Assembly: GCA_965218945.1 (NCBI GenBank)
Contig: OZ244718.1
Span: 992,001-1,056,000, forward strand
DNA: 64,000 bases
Source of the DNA: DAOUJW01 sp965218945
GTDB taxonomy: Bacteria > Chloroflexota > Dehalococcoidia > Lucifugimonadales > UBA2985
Reading direction: 5' to 3'
The position numbers and the translations under genes are program-made. The notes under the pieces are model-generated. The model was given only the letters and a program-made list of their open reading frames with translations. It had not been told where the DNA came from and did no database searches. Positions within the stretch are counted from its first letter, which is position 1. Every line of letters begins with the position of its first letter. Below are positions 34,462 through 42,857 of the stretch, piece after piece.

Positions 34462-35418
34462 TCAAGAGCTTTTACCTTGTGCTAGGTCTCGGTAGCGGAG
34501 GCGCTTGCCCCCCATGCCCTGAATCAGCCCGCGCACCTGGTCGATAGTATCCGCCGGCCGTGCGTTGTGCCTACCCGAAAACTCCGCCGTGTAGCGGTGC
34601 AGGTGCTTGTCGGAAACGTGGTGGTAGACGCCGTTGATGCCCCGCTTGAGCATTGCCCACAGCGACTCAATCCCGTTGGTGTCCACAGCGCCCCGGACGT
34701 ACTCGCCCGTTGAATGGCTGACGGCGCGGTGTATCCGGTCTGGCAGGTAGTCGTATGCGCTGGCGCTGTCCGTGTAGACAGCCGCGCCCGCTTCGGAATG
34801 TTCAATCACGAAGCCTTGCAGGGTAGCCTTGTCGGTAGAAGCTATGGGCTGGGCAACTACCTTGCCCGTCTCCCGGTCCCGTGCGCCAACTACGGCGGTC
34901 TTGCCAACTGGCCCGCGCCCCGCCCGTAGCTTCTTGCTGGCGTGCTTGTTGCGCTCCTTCCCGCCCACGTAGGTCTCGTCAACCTCGACGGGGCCGTTGA
35001 ACAGACCGCCCGGGGTTGCCCATGCTTCCCGCAAGCGGTGCGCCATGTGCCAGGCGGACTTTTGGGTTATGCCCAGGTCGCGGTGCAGCTTCATGCTGGA
35101 TACACCCTTCAAACTGGTGGACAGAAGGTAGGAGGCGAGCGCCCACTTGGACAGGGGCAAGTTGCTACCCTGCATGACCGTATCCGTCTTGACGGAAAAG
35201 TCCTTGCGGCAGTCGTTACAACGGAACGGCGCGGGCTTGCGGGTAGGGCGCGCCTTGACGTTCAGCGAGCCGCAGAAGGGGCAGGCTACGCCGGCCGGCC
35301 AGCGCGCCTCAATGAACATCCGCTCAACCTGCTCCTCGTCGGTGAATACTTGGACTGCCTGTACGAGGGTCATCCCCGTCCTGAAATGCTTGCCCGGCGC
35401 CTTACCTTTAGTCGTCAT
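34462..35418 (-). CDS. IS1595-family transposase
   Basis: 318 residues. N-terminal zinc ribbon (CPFCGSLNVKARP...CNDCRKDFSVKTDT) followed by a DDE-type DDE_Tnp_IS1595 domain: VEVDETYVGGK, TDSASAYDYL and NGIESLWAMLKRGI are the catalytic blocks, and YHHVSDKHLHRYTAEF follows. Full length for the family and apparently intact, with matching terminal repeats around it. Start ATG 35418 has AGGAGG upstream. Confidence 0.95.
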   Translation of the reverse strand: MTTKGKAPGKHFRTGMTLVQAVQVFTDEEQVERMFIEARWPAGVACPFCGSLNVKARPTRKPAPFRCNDCRKDFSVKTDTVMQGSNLPLSKWALASYLLSTSLKGVSSMKLHRDLGITQKSAWHMAHRLREAWATPGGLFNGPVEVDETYVGGKERNKHASKKLRAGRGPVGKTAVVGARDRETGKVVAQPIASTDKATLQGFVIEHSEAGAAVYTDSASAYDYLPDRIHRAVSHSTGEYVRGAVDTNGIESLWAMLKRGINGVYHHVSDKHLHRYTAEFSGRHNARPADTIDQVRGLIQGMGGKRLRYRDLAQGKSS

Positions 35419-35506
35419 TTCTACCTCCTGTTGGGTAGAATTGTACTAGAAAGACGGGGCGATGTCAAGGGGTTTGGGTAGGATTGTATATAATTCCCTA
35501 ACATTA

Positions 35507-35688
35507 ACCCCACGAGCCTGAAATCCTTGATGATTCAGTTACCCTCTTTGTCTGAGCAAAAGGCCATTTCGGCCGCACTGGGCGGAGTGGATGAGGCCAT
35601 AGAGCAGGCGCGTATGGAAACGGATATGCTAAAGTGTCTGAAGAACTCAGCCGCGGACGCGCTGCTCACGGGACGCGTGCGGGTGTAA
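35507..35688 (+). pseudogene. hsdS: hsdS specificity subunit, severed 3' part
   Basis: Sixty codons to TAA 35688 read (I)NPTSLKSLMIQLPSLSEQ, then ISAALGGVDEAIEQAR and a terminal helix ending LTGRVRV. This is the C-terminal conserved region of the HsdS cut at 33170, joined across the IS1595 element and one target-duplication copy. No start codon or ribosome site of its own. Confidence 0.85.
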
Positions 35689-35702
35689 AGGAAGGTAGTG
35701 GA

Positions 35703-37028
35703 ATGAAGACTGTGTATGTACTTGGGGCGGGTGTAGATTGCGTATTAGGTCTACCACTCGCAGACGGCTTGTTGCGTGAACTCGACGCGTTTTCCAAGGG
35801 CGACGGCAGGAATCTGAGTCGTACCATTAAGAACAAACTTGGTGGACCTCGGAGGGTCCCGTTTAGCTTTGAGAAGTTTGTTGCTAATCAAGGGGAGAGT
35901 TTTCCTGAAAGAATGCTAACCGATTCTCACATGGCTGCCATTATCGAAGGCGCACTCGAGAGGATAGGTCCCGATTCATCCGAAAGCATCAAGGCAATCT
36001 CTGAGATGGTAGCTAGAATGTCTACCATTCGTAATGCCAATGAATTTGACGAACTGACGGCAGAAGCGGTCGCAAGCCTAGCCAGGGAATCAAGCAACAT
36101 GGCTGATCATTACATGTACCGTTTCAGAGGAGTCACGTTAAATCCTACTCCTCGAGATGCTGTGGTGAAGGTATTCCGAGACATACAAACTGGAGGAGGA
36201 TTGTCAGACGAAGAGAAGCAAGCCTTTGATGCTTTTGTTTCAGCCATGACCAATGTCGAAGAACTCCTCGCAGAGTTGTTTGGCGGGTTCTATGCCGGTG
36301 ACCCTGTTCAAATTCGAAAGTTCCTTTATGTTTCGTGGTTACTCTGGGGATACATGTGGTGGAAGTCCCAGATTGCGCGGAACAATATAGATGACATCGA
36401 CAACTTCTATCGTCGCCTGACATCCTTAGGTGTCGATGATTCAGTAATCACCTTCAACTACACAGCACTTGGCAATCTACCTGCGGACCGCACATTGGCA
36501 TTTCATGGCGATTGCTTCTCATACATTAGAAGAGACCGCGGGGAATTGATTACTGATGAACGGGTGACTAATGCTGAGAATCTAGAGCACCTCAGCACCT
36601 TCATCGACACTTTGGAAATGGATATCGAAAAGCAGCATATATTTCTGCCTGCAATCGTTCCCCCAAGTGCAATGAAGCCGGTGATTCACCGTTCATTCGT
36701 GACCAGGTGGGCCGAAGCAGACAAACTGCTTAGAGAATCTGAGCTATTGGTCGCTGTCGGTTACGCTTTCAACCCTATAGACAGCCACTTTAACGACCTG
36801 TTTAGGTCTTCAGCCGATGGGAAGAAGGTGGCGGTAATCAATCCTGACTCAAATGGTTCAATAGATGCCGTCTGTGGCCTTCTCGGGAGGGATAGGAGTG
36901 CGCTAACCATTGTCGAAATGTATGGCGTCCAGGTTCATCGCTCAGACCAGCTACTTTTTGTGCCTGTGAAGAGTGAGGACGTCACAGAAGACATGCTTTC
37001 GACCATCCGTGGTGGCTGGTCTCATTGA
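35703..37028 (+). CDS. SIR2-like domain protein (predicted NAD-consuming defence effector)
   Basis: 441 residues from ATG 35703 behind AAAGGAAGG. The N-terminus MKTVYVLGAGVDCVLGLPLA is the Rossmann nucleotide-binding loop of SIR2-like proteins. Later signatures are ITFNYT, TLAFHGDC and LLVAVGYAFNPIDSHF, then VAVINPD, all in SIR2 order. The middle (about 80-240) is a helical insertion. Family members in defence loci usually hydrolyse NAD+ to halt infected cells, which would fit here. It lies in the RM operon between hsdS and the nucleotidyltransferase gene, 14 nt after the hsdS stop. Confidence 0.75.
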   Translation: MKTVYVLGAGVDCVLGLPLADGLLRELDAFSKGDGRNLSRTIKNKLGGPRRVPFSFEKFVANQGESFPERMLTDSHMAAIIEGALERIGPDSSESIKAISEMVARMSTIRNANEFDELTAEAVASLARESSNMADHYMYRFRGVTLNPTPRDAVVKVFRDIQTGGGLSDEEKQAFDAFVSAMTNVEELLAELFGGFYAGDPVQIRKFLYVSWLLWGYMWWKSQIARNNIDDIDNFYRRLTSLGVDDSVITFNYTALGNLPADRTLAFHGDCFSYIRRDRGELITDERVTNAENLEHLSTFIDTLEMDIEKQHIFLPAIVPPSAMKPVIHRSFVTRWAEADKLLRESELLVAVGYAFNPIDSHFNDLFRSSADGKKVAVINPDSNGSIDAVCGLLGRDRSALTIVEMYGVQVHRSDQLLFVPVKSEDVTEDMLSTIRGGWSH

Positions 37029-37074
37029 TCACCACCGCCTAGCTCAACTAGCATAAACACGCGGGGAAAACTAA

Positions 37075-37365
37075 ATGAATAGAGACGAGGTGCTGAGAAA
37101 GCTTCAGGCGCACAAGCAGACCCTTGCGGAGCGCTTTGGCGTAACCGGTCTCGCTCTCTTCGGCTCGTTCGCCCGGGACCAGGCCACAGACAAGAGTGAC
37201 GTGGACATACTGGTCCAATTCGAGAGCCCCGCTACGTCAAAGACGTACTTTGGCGTACAGTTCTACATTGAAGATCTACTGGGCCGCCCGGTGGACCTCG
37301 TAACAGAGAAGGCGCTGCGCCCCGAGCTCCGTCCCTACGTGGAGCGGGAGGCCGTGCATGTTTGA
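37075..37365 (+). CDS. MNT-like nucleotidyltransferase (antitoxin type)
   Basis: 96 residues with the minimal nucleotidyltransferase motif GSFAR (Gly30-Ser31) and the metal-binding pair Asp42-Val-Asp44 in SDVDILV. In MNT/HEPN toxin-antitoxin systems such a protein AMPylates and silences a HEPN toxin encoded next to it. No HEPN gene follows here; instead there is a stub of hsdR, so the partner was probably lost or this MNT has another target. Confidence 0.85.
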   Translation: MNRDEVLRKLQAHKQTLAERFGVTGLALFGSFARDQATDKSDVDILVQFESPATSKTYFGVQFYIEDLLGRPVDLVTEKALRPELRPYVEREAVHV

Positions 37366-37407
37366 CCAGCCTGATGAACCGCGGGACTCCGTCGGACGAG
37401 ACACGCC

Positions 37408-37473
37408 ATGACTTCCTCCACCGCCAAACTCAACGAGTACAACCACGCGGAGGAGCCGGACGGAATGGTATAA
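37408..37473 (+). pseudogene. Stub duplicating the start of hsdR
   Basis: Twenty-one codons, MTSSTAKLNEYNHAEEPDGM then stop, nearly copy the first residues of HsdR at 38771 (MTSTAKLNEFNHAEDPARR). The DNA similarity covers about 50 bp. It marks where hsdR once began, before the 37522-38774 gene pair was placed between. Confidence 0.75.
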
Positions 37474-37521
37474 TTCCCTCCAACATCAAGGGGGCGCTCC
37501 GGCGCCTGGAAGGAGGCGGAG

Positions 37522-38382
37522 GTGAAGAACAAGCTATACTTGACTTTTGAAGGGTCTCGCATCGAGGAGCACGGAGTGCCGATAGACGCTCTTGTATCCG
37601 CTCTCCAGGGCGTTCAGGACGCCTTGCAGTTAATGGTGGAGCACCTGGCTGACTACCAACGCAAGCCTGGCAAACCGCCAAAGTGGATAAAGGACCAGAG
37701 CTCATTGCAGCTTGCCGCTACTCAACCGGGCTCCCTGGTAGCCGAACTGACTCTGGACACCACGGCTGTTGGCTCAGACAGGTTTGAAAGTTACGGAGAG
37801 CAAGCACTCTATGCCTTTCAGCGTTGGGATGGTGGGGAAACTTCCACCCTTCCCGAAGTAGTGGTGGACAGGCTCCACAGGATACCTAACAATCTCCCCA
37901 AAGGCGCGCGCCTTTGGCTGGGCGACCCCGAGGCTCTCAGGAGAGTGGAGATCAGGCGCAGAGGATGGACTTTGAAGCCTAGACCAGAGATTGAGGAAGC
38001 CCTGGTATACGGCTGGCTCAAGATGGTCAACTGGGATAAGCGGACGGCCCAGCTTCATCGCTACGAGGACCGCTATGTGCCGTTGCAGTTCGACGCTGAT
38101 TTGGACTACGAGATGCGCCGTCTTGCAACCCAGTTCGTCGAGGTCAGGGGCAACGGCCTTATTAACAGGAACGACCAGTGGCAGGTGGTTTGGGTGGAAG
38201 AAATCACGGAAACGCGCTCCAGTAGAGATCCCTTTGATATGGAGGCGTTCCTGAATAACCCAAATCCCAAGATCTTCGACCCTGAGACCGTAGTCACCGC
38301 AAGTGAACCCTTTGACGTGGACGAGTTCATACGTATAATCCACGAAGGCCGAGAGGCAGGGCTGGAGGAATCCACAGATTGA
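37522..38382 (+). CDS. Unknown protein paired with a PIN toxin
   Basis: 286 residues from GTG 37522, with AAGGAGGCGGA upstream. No known domain recognised. The N-terminal half is mixed alpha/beta (KLYLTFEGSRIEEHGVPIDAL) and the C-terminus is acidic (DPFDMEAFLNN...DEFIRIIHEGREAG). It overlaps the PIN gene by 4 nt (TTGA), so the two are translationally coupled, as toxin-antitoxin pairs often are. An antitoxin role is inference; it is much larger than a usual VapB. Confidence 0.7.
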   Translation: MKNKLYLTFEGSRIEEHGVPIDALVSALQGVQDALQLMVEHLADYQRKPGKPPKWIKDQSSLQLAATQPGSLVAELTLDTTAVGSDRFESYGEQALYAFQRWDGGETSTLPEVVVDRLHRIPNNLPKGARLWLGDPEALRRVEIRRRGWTLKPRPEIEEALVYGWLKMVNWDKRTAQLHRYEDRYVPLQFDADLDYEMRRLATQFVEVRGNGLINRNDQWQVVWVEEITETRSSRDPFDMEAFLNNPNPKIFDPETVVTASEPFDVDEFIRIIHEGREAGLEESTD

Positions 38383-38774
38383 TAGTTCTGGACACGTCCG
38401 TGGTCTCATACATATTCAATCGCGATAGCAGAGCTAGCTATTACTTGGGACGGATTAGCGGTGACACGTCAGCAATCTCATTCCAAACAATAGAGGAGAT
38501 GTGGTTCGGAGCATTCAAAGGCAACTGGGGTGAAAGGCGAAGAAACCAGCTCAGTCTTCATCTCCAGCAATACGAAATCATCTGGCCTTCTCCAGAACTT
38601 GTGGAGACGTGCGCCCACTTGCGTATGGACAGAGAAAAGGCCGGACGGCGATTGGAAGTGGCCGACGCTTGGATTGCAGCAACTGCTCTTATGCTCCAGT
38701 GCCCTTTGGCGTCTCACGACAGGGACTTTTCAGACATCCCAGGATTGCAGTTTATTCGGAATCCAGTGCGATGA
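38379..38774 (+). CDS. PIN-domain ribonuclease, VapC-like toxin
   Basis: 131 residues from TTG 38379. The four acidic PIN positions are visible: Asp5 in MIVLDTSVV, Glu in IEEMWFG, Asp in EVADAWIAA and Asp in SHDRDFSDI. PIN toxins cleave RNA in a Mg2+-dependent way. Its stop overlaps the ATG of hsdR (ATGA), so it is in the RM transcript. Confidence 0.85.
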   Translation: MIVLDTSVVSYIFNRDSRASYYLGRISGDTSAISFQTIEEMWFGAFKGNWGERRRNQLSLHLQQYEIIWPSPELVETCAHLRMDREKAGRRLEVADAWIAATALMLQCPLASHDRDFSDIPGLQFIRNPVR

Positions 38775-41700
38775 CCTCCACCGCCAAGCTCAACGAGTTC
38801 AACCACGCGGAGGATCCGGCGCGCCGTCTGCTGGAGCAGCTTGGGTGGACATACGTTACGAGAGACTCGCTGGCATCGGAGAGGCTGGACGAGCGGGATG
38901 TGCTCCTCAAGGGTCGTCTAAAGCGATCTCTGCTAAGGTTGAACGAATGGATGACGGATGAGCAAGCGGAGCGGGCCATCTTCAACCTGGGGCGTATTGA
39001 GGAGACTGGGATGCCACGCAACCAGGCCGTCCACGAGTACCTCACCTACGGAATGCCGCTCAATGTTGACGCGGCACGGGGCCGGGAGACGCGCACCGTC
39101 CGCTTTTTCGACTTCGATCACCCGGAGGGCGGCCTCAACGAGTTCGTGGTCACAACCCAGTTCCGCGTCCGGCGGGCCAACGAGCAAGGCGGTCCTGAGG
39201 ACGACGAGCGTATGGTCATCCCGGACCTGGTCCTCTTCGTCAACGGCGTCCCGCTGGTGGTAATAGAGGCAAAGTCGCCGTCCCTCATGGAGGTGTGGAA
39301 GTCCCATGCGGTGCGGCAACTGCGACGCTATCAGGAGGCCGGGCCGGAGTGGCGAGGCAGCGGCGCGCCGGAGCTTTTTCACTACAACCTGATGTGCATT
39401 GCCCACTGCGGGGCGGCCGCGGTATACGCGGCCCAGGGCGCGCCTGAGAACGCCTACTTCGAATGGAAGTCCGTGCTGCCCTACTCCGATGAAGAGGTGA
39501 GGCAGCGCTTTGGGGTGGAGCCGCAGGGCCAGGCGCAGCTCATCGTCGGACTGCTGTCCCCCTCGGCGCTTTTGGACATCCTGCGGGACTACGTAATCTA
39601 CGAGCCTGAGCGGGGTCGCCTGGTGAAGAAGCTACCCCGCTACCAGCAGTACCGGGCCGTGCGGTCTGCCGTGGAGCGCATCCTGTCGGGAGGCAAGCCG
39701 GAGGAGCGCGGGGGCGTGGTGTGGCACACTCAGGGGTCCGGCAAGTCGCTGACCATGCTCTGGCTAGCGACCAAGGTGCGAAGAGAGCCGCGTCTCGCCA
39801 ATGCGACGATAGTCGTTGTCACCGACCGCACCCAGCTGGACAGGCAGATATCCTCCACCTTCGAGCGCTGCGGCTTTCCCGCACCCGAGCAGGCGGCGAG
39901 CACCCGGGACCTGCAACGCCTCCTCACGACCGGAGTGGGCCGCACGGTGATGACCACCATTCAGAAATTCGAGGAGGCGCTGACCACAGAAGGAGCCGGT
40001 CTCGACGTGCTCAACCCCTCTGACAACGTCATCGTGATGGTGGACGAGGCCCACCGCACCCAGTACGGAACCCTGGGAGCACGCATGTCGCAGGCGCTGC
40101 CCAATGCAACCCTAATCGGCTTTACCGGCACCCCAATCGACAAGGACTTTCGCCGAAGCACGATGCGCCGCTTCGGCCCCTTGATCGACTCCTACACCAT
40201 CCCGCAGTCTGTGGCCGACGGAGCGACTGTGCCCATCGTCTATGAGGCGCGGTTACCGGAGCTGGCGATTGAAGGGCCTGAGACCCTGGACAAGCTGTAC
40301 GAGGCCATGTTCGGAGACCAGCCGGCTGAAGTGCAGGAGCAGATACGACGCCGCTACGCCAACAAGGAGACGGTGGCCGAGGCGGAACGCCGCATAGAGA
40401 TGATTGCCCTGGATGTCTCTGAGCACTTCAAGGCGAAGATACGACCCAACGGGTTCAAGGCACAGGTTGTCGCGCCCAGCCGACGCGCCGCTCTCCGCTA
40501 CGCCGAGTACCTGAACAGCTTTGGCCTGCGGGCCTACCCCATCATCACGACGACTCCCAGCGACGGGCCGGAGTTTGCGGAGGCCCGGGGACTCAACCAT
40601 CAGCAGATTACCAGCGACTTTGTGAATCCCGATGGTGAAACTGAGGTGTTGGTTGTGGTGGACATGCTGCTGACGGGATTTGACGCTCCAGTGGAGCAGG
40701 CGCTGTATCTGGATCGCCCCCTCAAGGAGCATGGCCTGCTCCAGGCCATCGCGCGAGTGAATCGTCGCTTCTCCCACGAGTGGGATGGAGTCTTCACTGA
40801 GAAATCAGAGGGCATAGGGGTCGACTACCATGGCGTGTCCCGCGACCTGGAAAAGGCGTTGTCCGCTTTCGAGCAGTCAGACGTGCAGGACGCTATGCGC
40901 CAGCTGGAAGAGGACCCGGCACAGGTCATAGAGGCAGCATCCGTCCGAGCCGAATCCCACTTCAAGGGCCGCGATTTGAGTGACACGTGGGAATGTGTTG
41001 CGGTATTCGCACCGGACGCAGATACGGAGGGAAGCTACAAAGCGGACCTTTTCGAGCGGTTCAACGCAGACTATCGCCAGTTCACACGGCTCATGGACCG
41101 CTTCCTACCCGATCCCCGGGCGTTGCTCTATGCCGACCGCTTGGCCAGACTTACGGAGATACGGGCATATGTCAGGGCACATTTCCTGCGAGAGGATGCC
41201 TCCATCAACTGGACTGAGATAGGCGCTAAGGTAAAGAGGTTGGTAGATGAACGTATCAGCGCCAGAATCCGGGAACTGATGAGTCCCGTGTCCATACTTG
41301 ACCAGGACTTCGATCAGAAGATTAAAGGGTTGCCTCACGACGAGGCGCGGGCGTCGGTCATGGAGCACTCGATTCGGGCGCAAATACATGAGAGGCTGTC
41401 CGACAACCCCGTGTATTTCGAGAGGCTTTCGGCACAGCTAGAGCGCATCATCCAGGACCTGCGGAATCGACTTATAGACTCAGCGGAGGCGTGTCTGCGT
41501 ATGGAGGCGCTTTTGCGACAAACGCGCAGCGAGGCAGACGTTGCCGCCGAACACGGACTATCACCGTTGTCCTTCGCTATCCTGGAACTGCTCAGTGGCG
41601 TCTCCGAGCAACCGATCACCACGGGAATGGCGCGGGAGGGCCAAGCCCCTTACAACACATACCTGGACAATGAGACGAAGAGTGTAGCCATCAAGGTGGA

Positions 41701-41878
41701 ATCAGTGGTGTCCCGCCATACCAGCATCGTGGACTGGCAGTCTAACGAGGAAGTCAAACGCCATATGCGCCGAGACATCAAGCGCGAGTTAAGACCCACT
41801 GGCTACTATTCCGAGCAGCAACTGGACGAGATGGCGAGTCGAATTGTGGAGCTCGCCGCCCGCAGGAGCGGGCCGTGA
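38771..41878 (+). CDS. hsdR: Type I restriction enzyme endonuclease/translocase subunit
   Basis: 1,035 residues from ATG 38771, which overlaps the PIN stop codon; the open frame continues upstream but without HsdR similarity. The N-terminal nuclease domain has VIEAK (Glu166, Lys168). SF2 helicase motifs follow: TQGSGKS (Lys325), VVTDRTQL, DEAHRTQ (Asp425), GFTGTP, and motif VI QAIARVNR. The C-terminal helical part binds HsdM/HsdS. It would translocate and cut unmethylated DNA, but with hsdS interrupted its targeting is doubtful unless the half-S gene substitutes. The YgjP gene overlaps its end. Confidence 0.95.
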   Translation: MTSTAKLNEFNHAEDPARRLLEQLGWTYVTRDSLASERLDERDVLLKGRLKRSLLRLNEWMTDEQAERAIFNLGRIEETGMPRNQAVHEYLTYGMPLNVDAARGRETRTVRFFDFDHPEGGLNEFVVTTQFRVRRANEQGGPEDDERMVIPDLVLFVNGVPLVVIEAKSPSLMEVWKSHAVRQLRRYQEAGPEWRGSGAPELFHYNLMCIAHCGAAAVYAAQGAPENAYFEWKSVLPYSDEEVRQRFGVEPQGQAQLIVGLLSPSALLDILRDYVIYEPERGRLVKKLPRYQQYRAVRSAVERILSGGKPEERGGVVWHTQGSGKSLTMLWLATKVRREPRLANATIVVVTDRTQLDRQISSTFERCGFPAPEQAASTRDLQRLLTTGVGRTVMTTIQKFEEALTTEGAGLDVLNPSDNVIVMVDEAHRTQYGTLGARMSQALPNATLIGFTGTPIDKDFRRSTMRRFGPLIDSYTIPQSVADGATVPIVYEARLPELAIEGPETLDKLYEAMFGDQPAEVQEQIRRRYANKETVAEAERRIEMIALDVSEHFKAKIRPNGFKAQVVAPSRRAALRYAEYLNSFGLRAYPIITTTPSDGPEFAEARGLNHQQITSDFVNPDGETEVLVVVDMLLTGFDAPVEQALYLDRPLKEHGLLQAIARVNRRFSHEWDGVFTEKSEGIGVDYHGVSRDLEKALSAFEQSDVQDAMRQLEEDPAQVIEAASVRAESHFKGRDLSDTWECVAVFAPDADTEGSYKADLFERFNADYRQFTRLMDRFLPDPRALLYADRLARLTEIRAYVRAHFLREDASINWTEIGAKVKRLVDERISARIRELMSPVSILDQDFDQKIKGLPHDEARASVMEHSIRAQIHERLSDNPVYFERLSAQLERIIQDLRNRLIDSAEACLRMEALLRQTRSEADVAAEHGLSPLSFAILELLSGVSEQPITTGMAREGQAPYNTYLDNETKSVAIKVESVVSRHTSIVDWQSNEEVKRHMRRDIKRELRPTGYYSEQQLDEMASRIVELAARRSGP

Positions 41879-42603
41879 GCGAACGGAACAGCATCCGGTT
41901 CGGCGACACCACCATCGAATACCAGGTCCGTCGCAGCGAGAGGCGAAAGAAGACGGTGCAAATCACAGTGGACGGCGGGGGTGTGCAGGTCGCCGCGCCC
42001 TTGTCTACCCCTGAGGATGAGCTACGGGCATTGGTGAAGAAGCGGGCCCCATGGATTCTGAGTCATGCGTCAGCGGGTATCCTAGAAGCCACTCCTAAGC
42101 GTTTCGTTAGCGGCGAGACGCTGCCGTATCTGGGCCGTAACGTCCGCATGGTAGTAGAGTCCGGGAATGTGCGTTCTCCTCAGGTGCGCTTCGATCATTG
42201 GCGGTTTCAGGTAGTTGTACCGGAGGGCATTGGCGATGTTGAACGCTTTGACTCGGTACGCCGGGCCGTTATTGCGTGGTATCGGGACCGTGCAAGGGAA
42301 CGGCTGACTGCCGGGGTCGAGCGGTGGTGGCCACGTCTGAGCAGTGGAGAACTATCGCCTGTGCTCATCCGAGACCAGCGCCAACGCTGGGGAAGTTGCG
42401 CGCCTGATGGTACGCTGCGGTTCAACTGGCGCGCAGTGATGTTGAAGCCGGTACTTATCGAGTATATTGTGGTTCATGAATTGGCCCACCTCACACACCG
42501 GAACCACTCCAGGGGTTTTTGGGGATTAATGTCCAATGTAATTCCGGATGTGCAGCAGAGACGAGAGACTCTGCGGGAGGCCGGTAGGTTGCTACCCTTG
42601 TGA
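41875..42603 (+). CDS. YgjP-type zinc metallopeptidase
   Basis: 242 residues from GTG 41875, overlapping the hsdR stop by 4 nt. The family signature QRQRWGSCAPDGTLRFNWR is followed by the zinc site VVHELAHLTHRNHSRGFW (HELAH plus a downstream His). YgjP/DUF45 proteins frequently follow type I RM genes; their substrate is unknown. Last gene of the island, about 60 bp before inverted repeat B. Confidence 0.9.
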   Translation: MSERNSIRFGDTTIEYQVRRSERRKKTVQITVDGGGVQVAAPLSTPEDELRALVKKRAPWILSHASAGILEATPKRFVSGETLPYLGRNVRMVVESGNVRSPQVRFDHWRFQVVVPEGIGDVERFDSVRRAVIAWYRDRARERLTAGVERWWPRLSSGELSPVLIRDQRQRWGSCAPDGTLRFNWRAVMLKPVLIEYIVVHELAHLTHRNHSRGFWGLMSNVIPDVQQRRETLREAGRLLPL

Positions 42604-42664
42604 GGCTCTTGCTCTTGCTATGCACAAGGCTGACGCAGGCCGGTAATTCAACAATCCTGTAGCT

Positions 42665-42690
42665 TGTCCCATTATCGCTGACGACCTACA
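42665..42690 (-). repeat. Inverted-repeat end B (right end of the defence island)
   Basis: On the minus strand TGTAGGTCGTCAGCGATA followed by ATGGGACA, facing end A at 25363. Together they bracket 17.3 kb that begins with transposase debris and ends just after the RM operon. Confidence 0.6.
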
Positions 42691-42857
42691 GTCACTTGAC
42701 TTTCCCTGGGAGAGATATTACTGACCGCCAATTGGTGCTCGGTAATTCTTCTGCGAATTGTAGTTTGTCCGCCTAAATGGGGCTGACGGCCCATATGAAC
42801 GAGCCTACGATGTTCACAAAGCATTTCCTCTTAGCTTCGGAGTATCGGAGGGTCGTA

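Larger units (their letters stand above)
33171..35498. mobile_element. IS1595-family transposon with passenger genes, inserted in hsdS
   Basis: 2,328 bp with perfect 23-bp terminal inverted repeats (33171-33193 and 35476-35498, starting GGGAATTATATAC) and a perfect 8-bp target duplication TAACATTA (33163-33170 and 35499-35506), both as expected for IS1595. The transposase is at 34462-35418. About 1.25 kb of passengers lies on the other side: lipoprotein, 38-codon peptide, tRNA and 90-codon protein. The intact ends and duplication suggest a fairly recent insertion. Confidence 0.95.
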
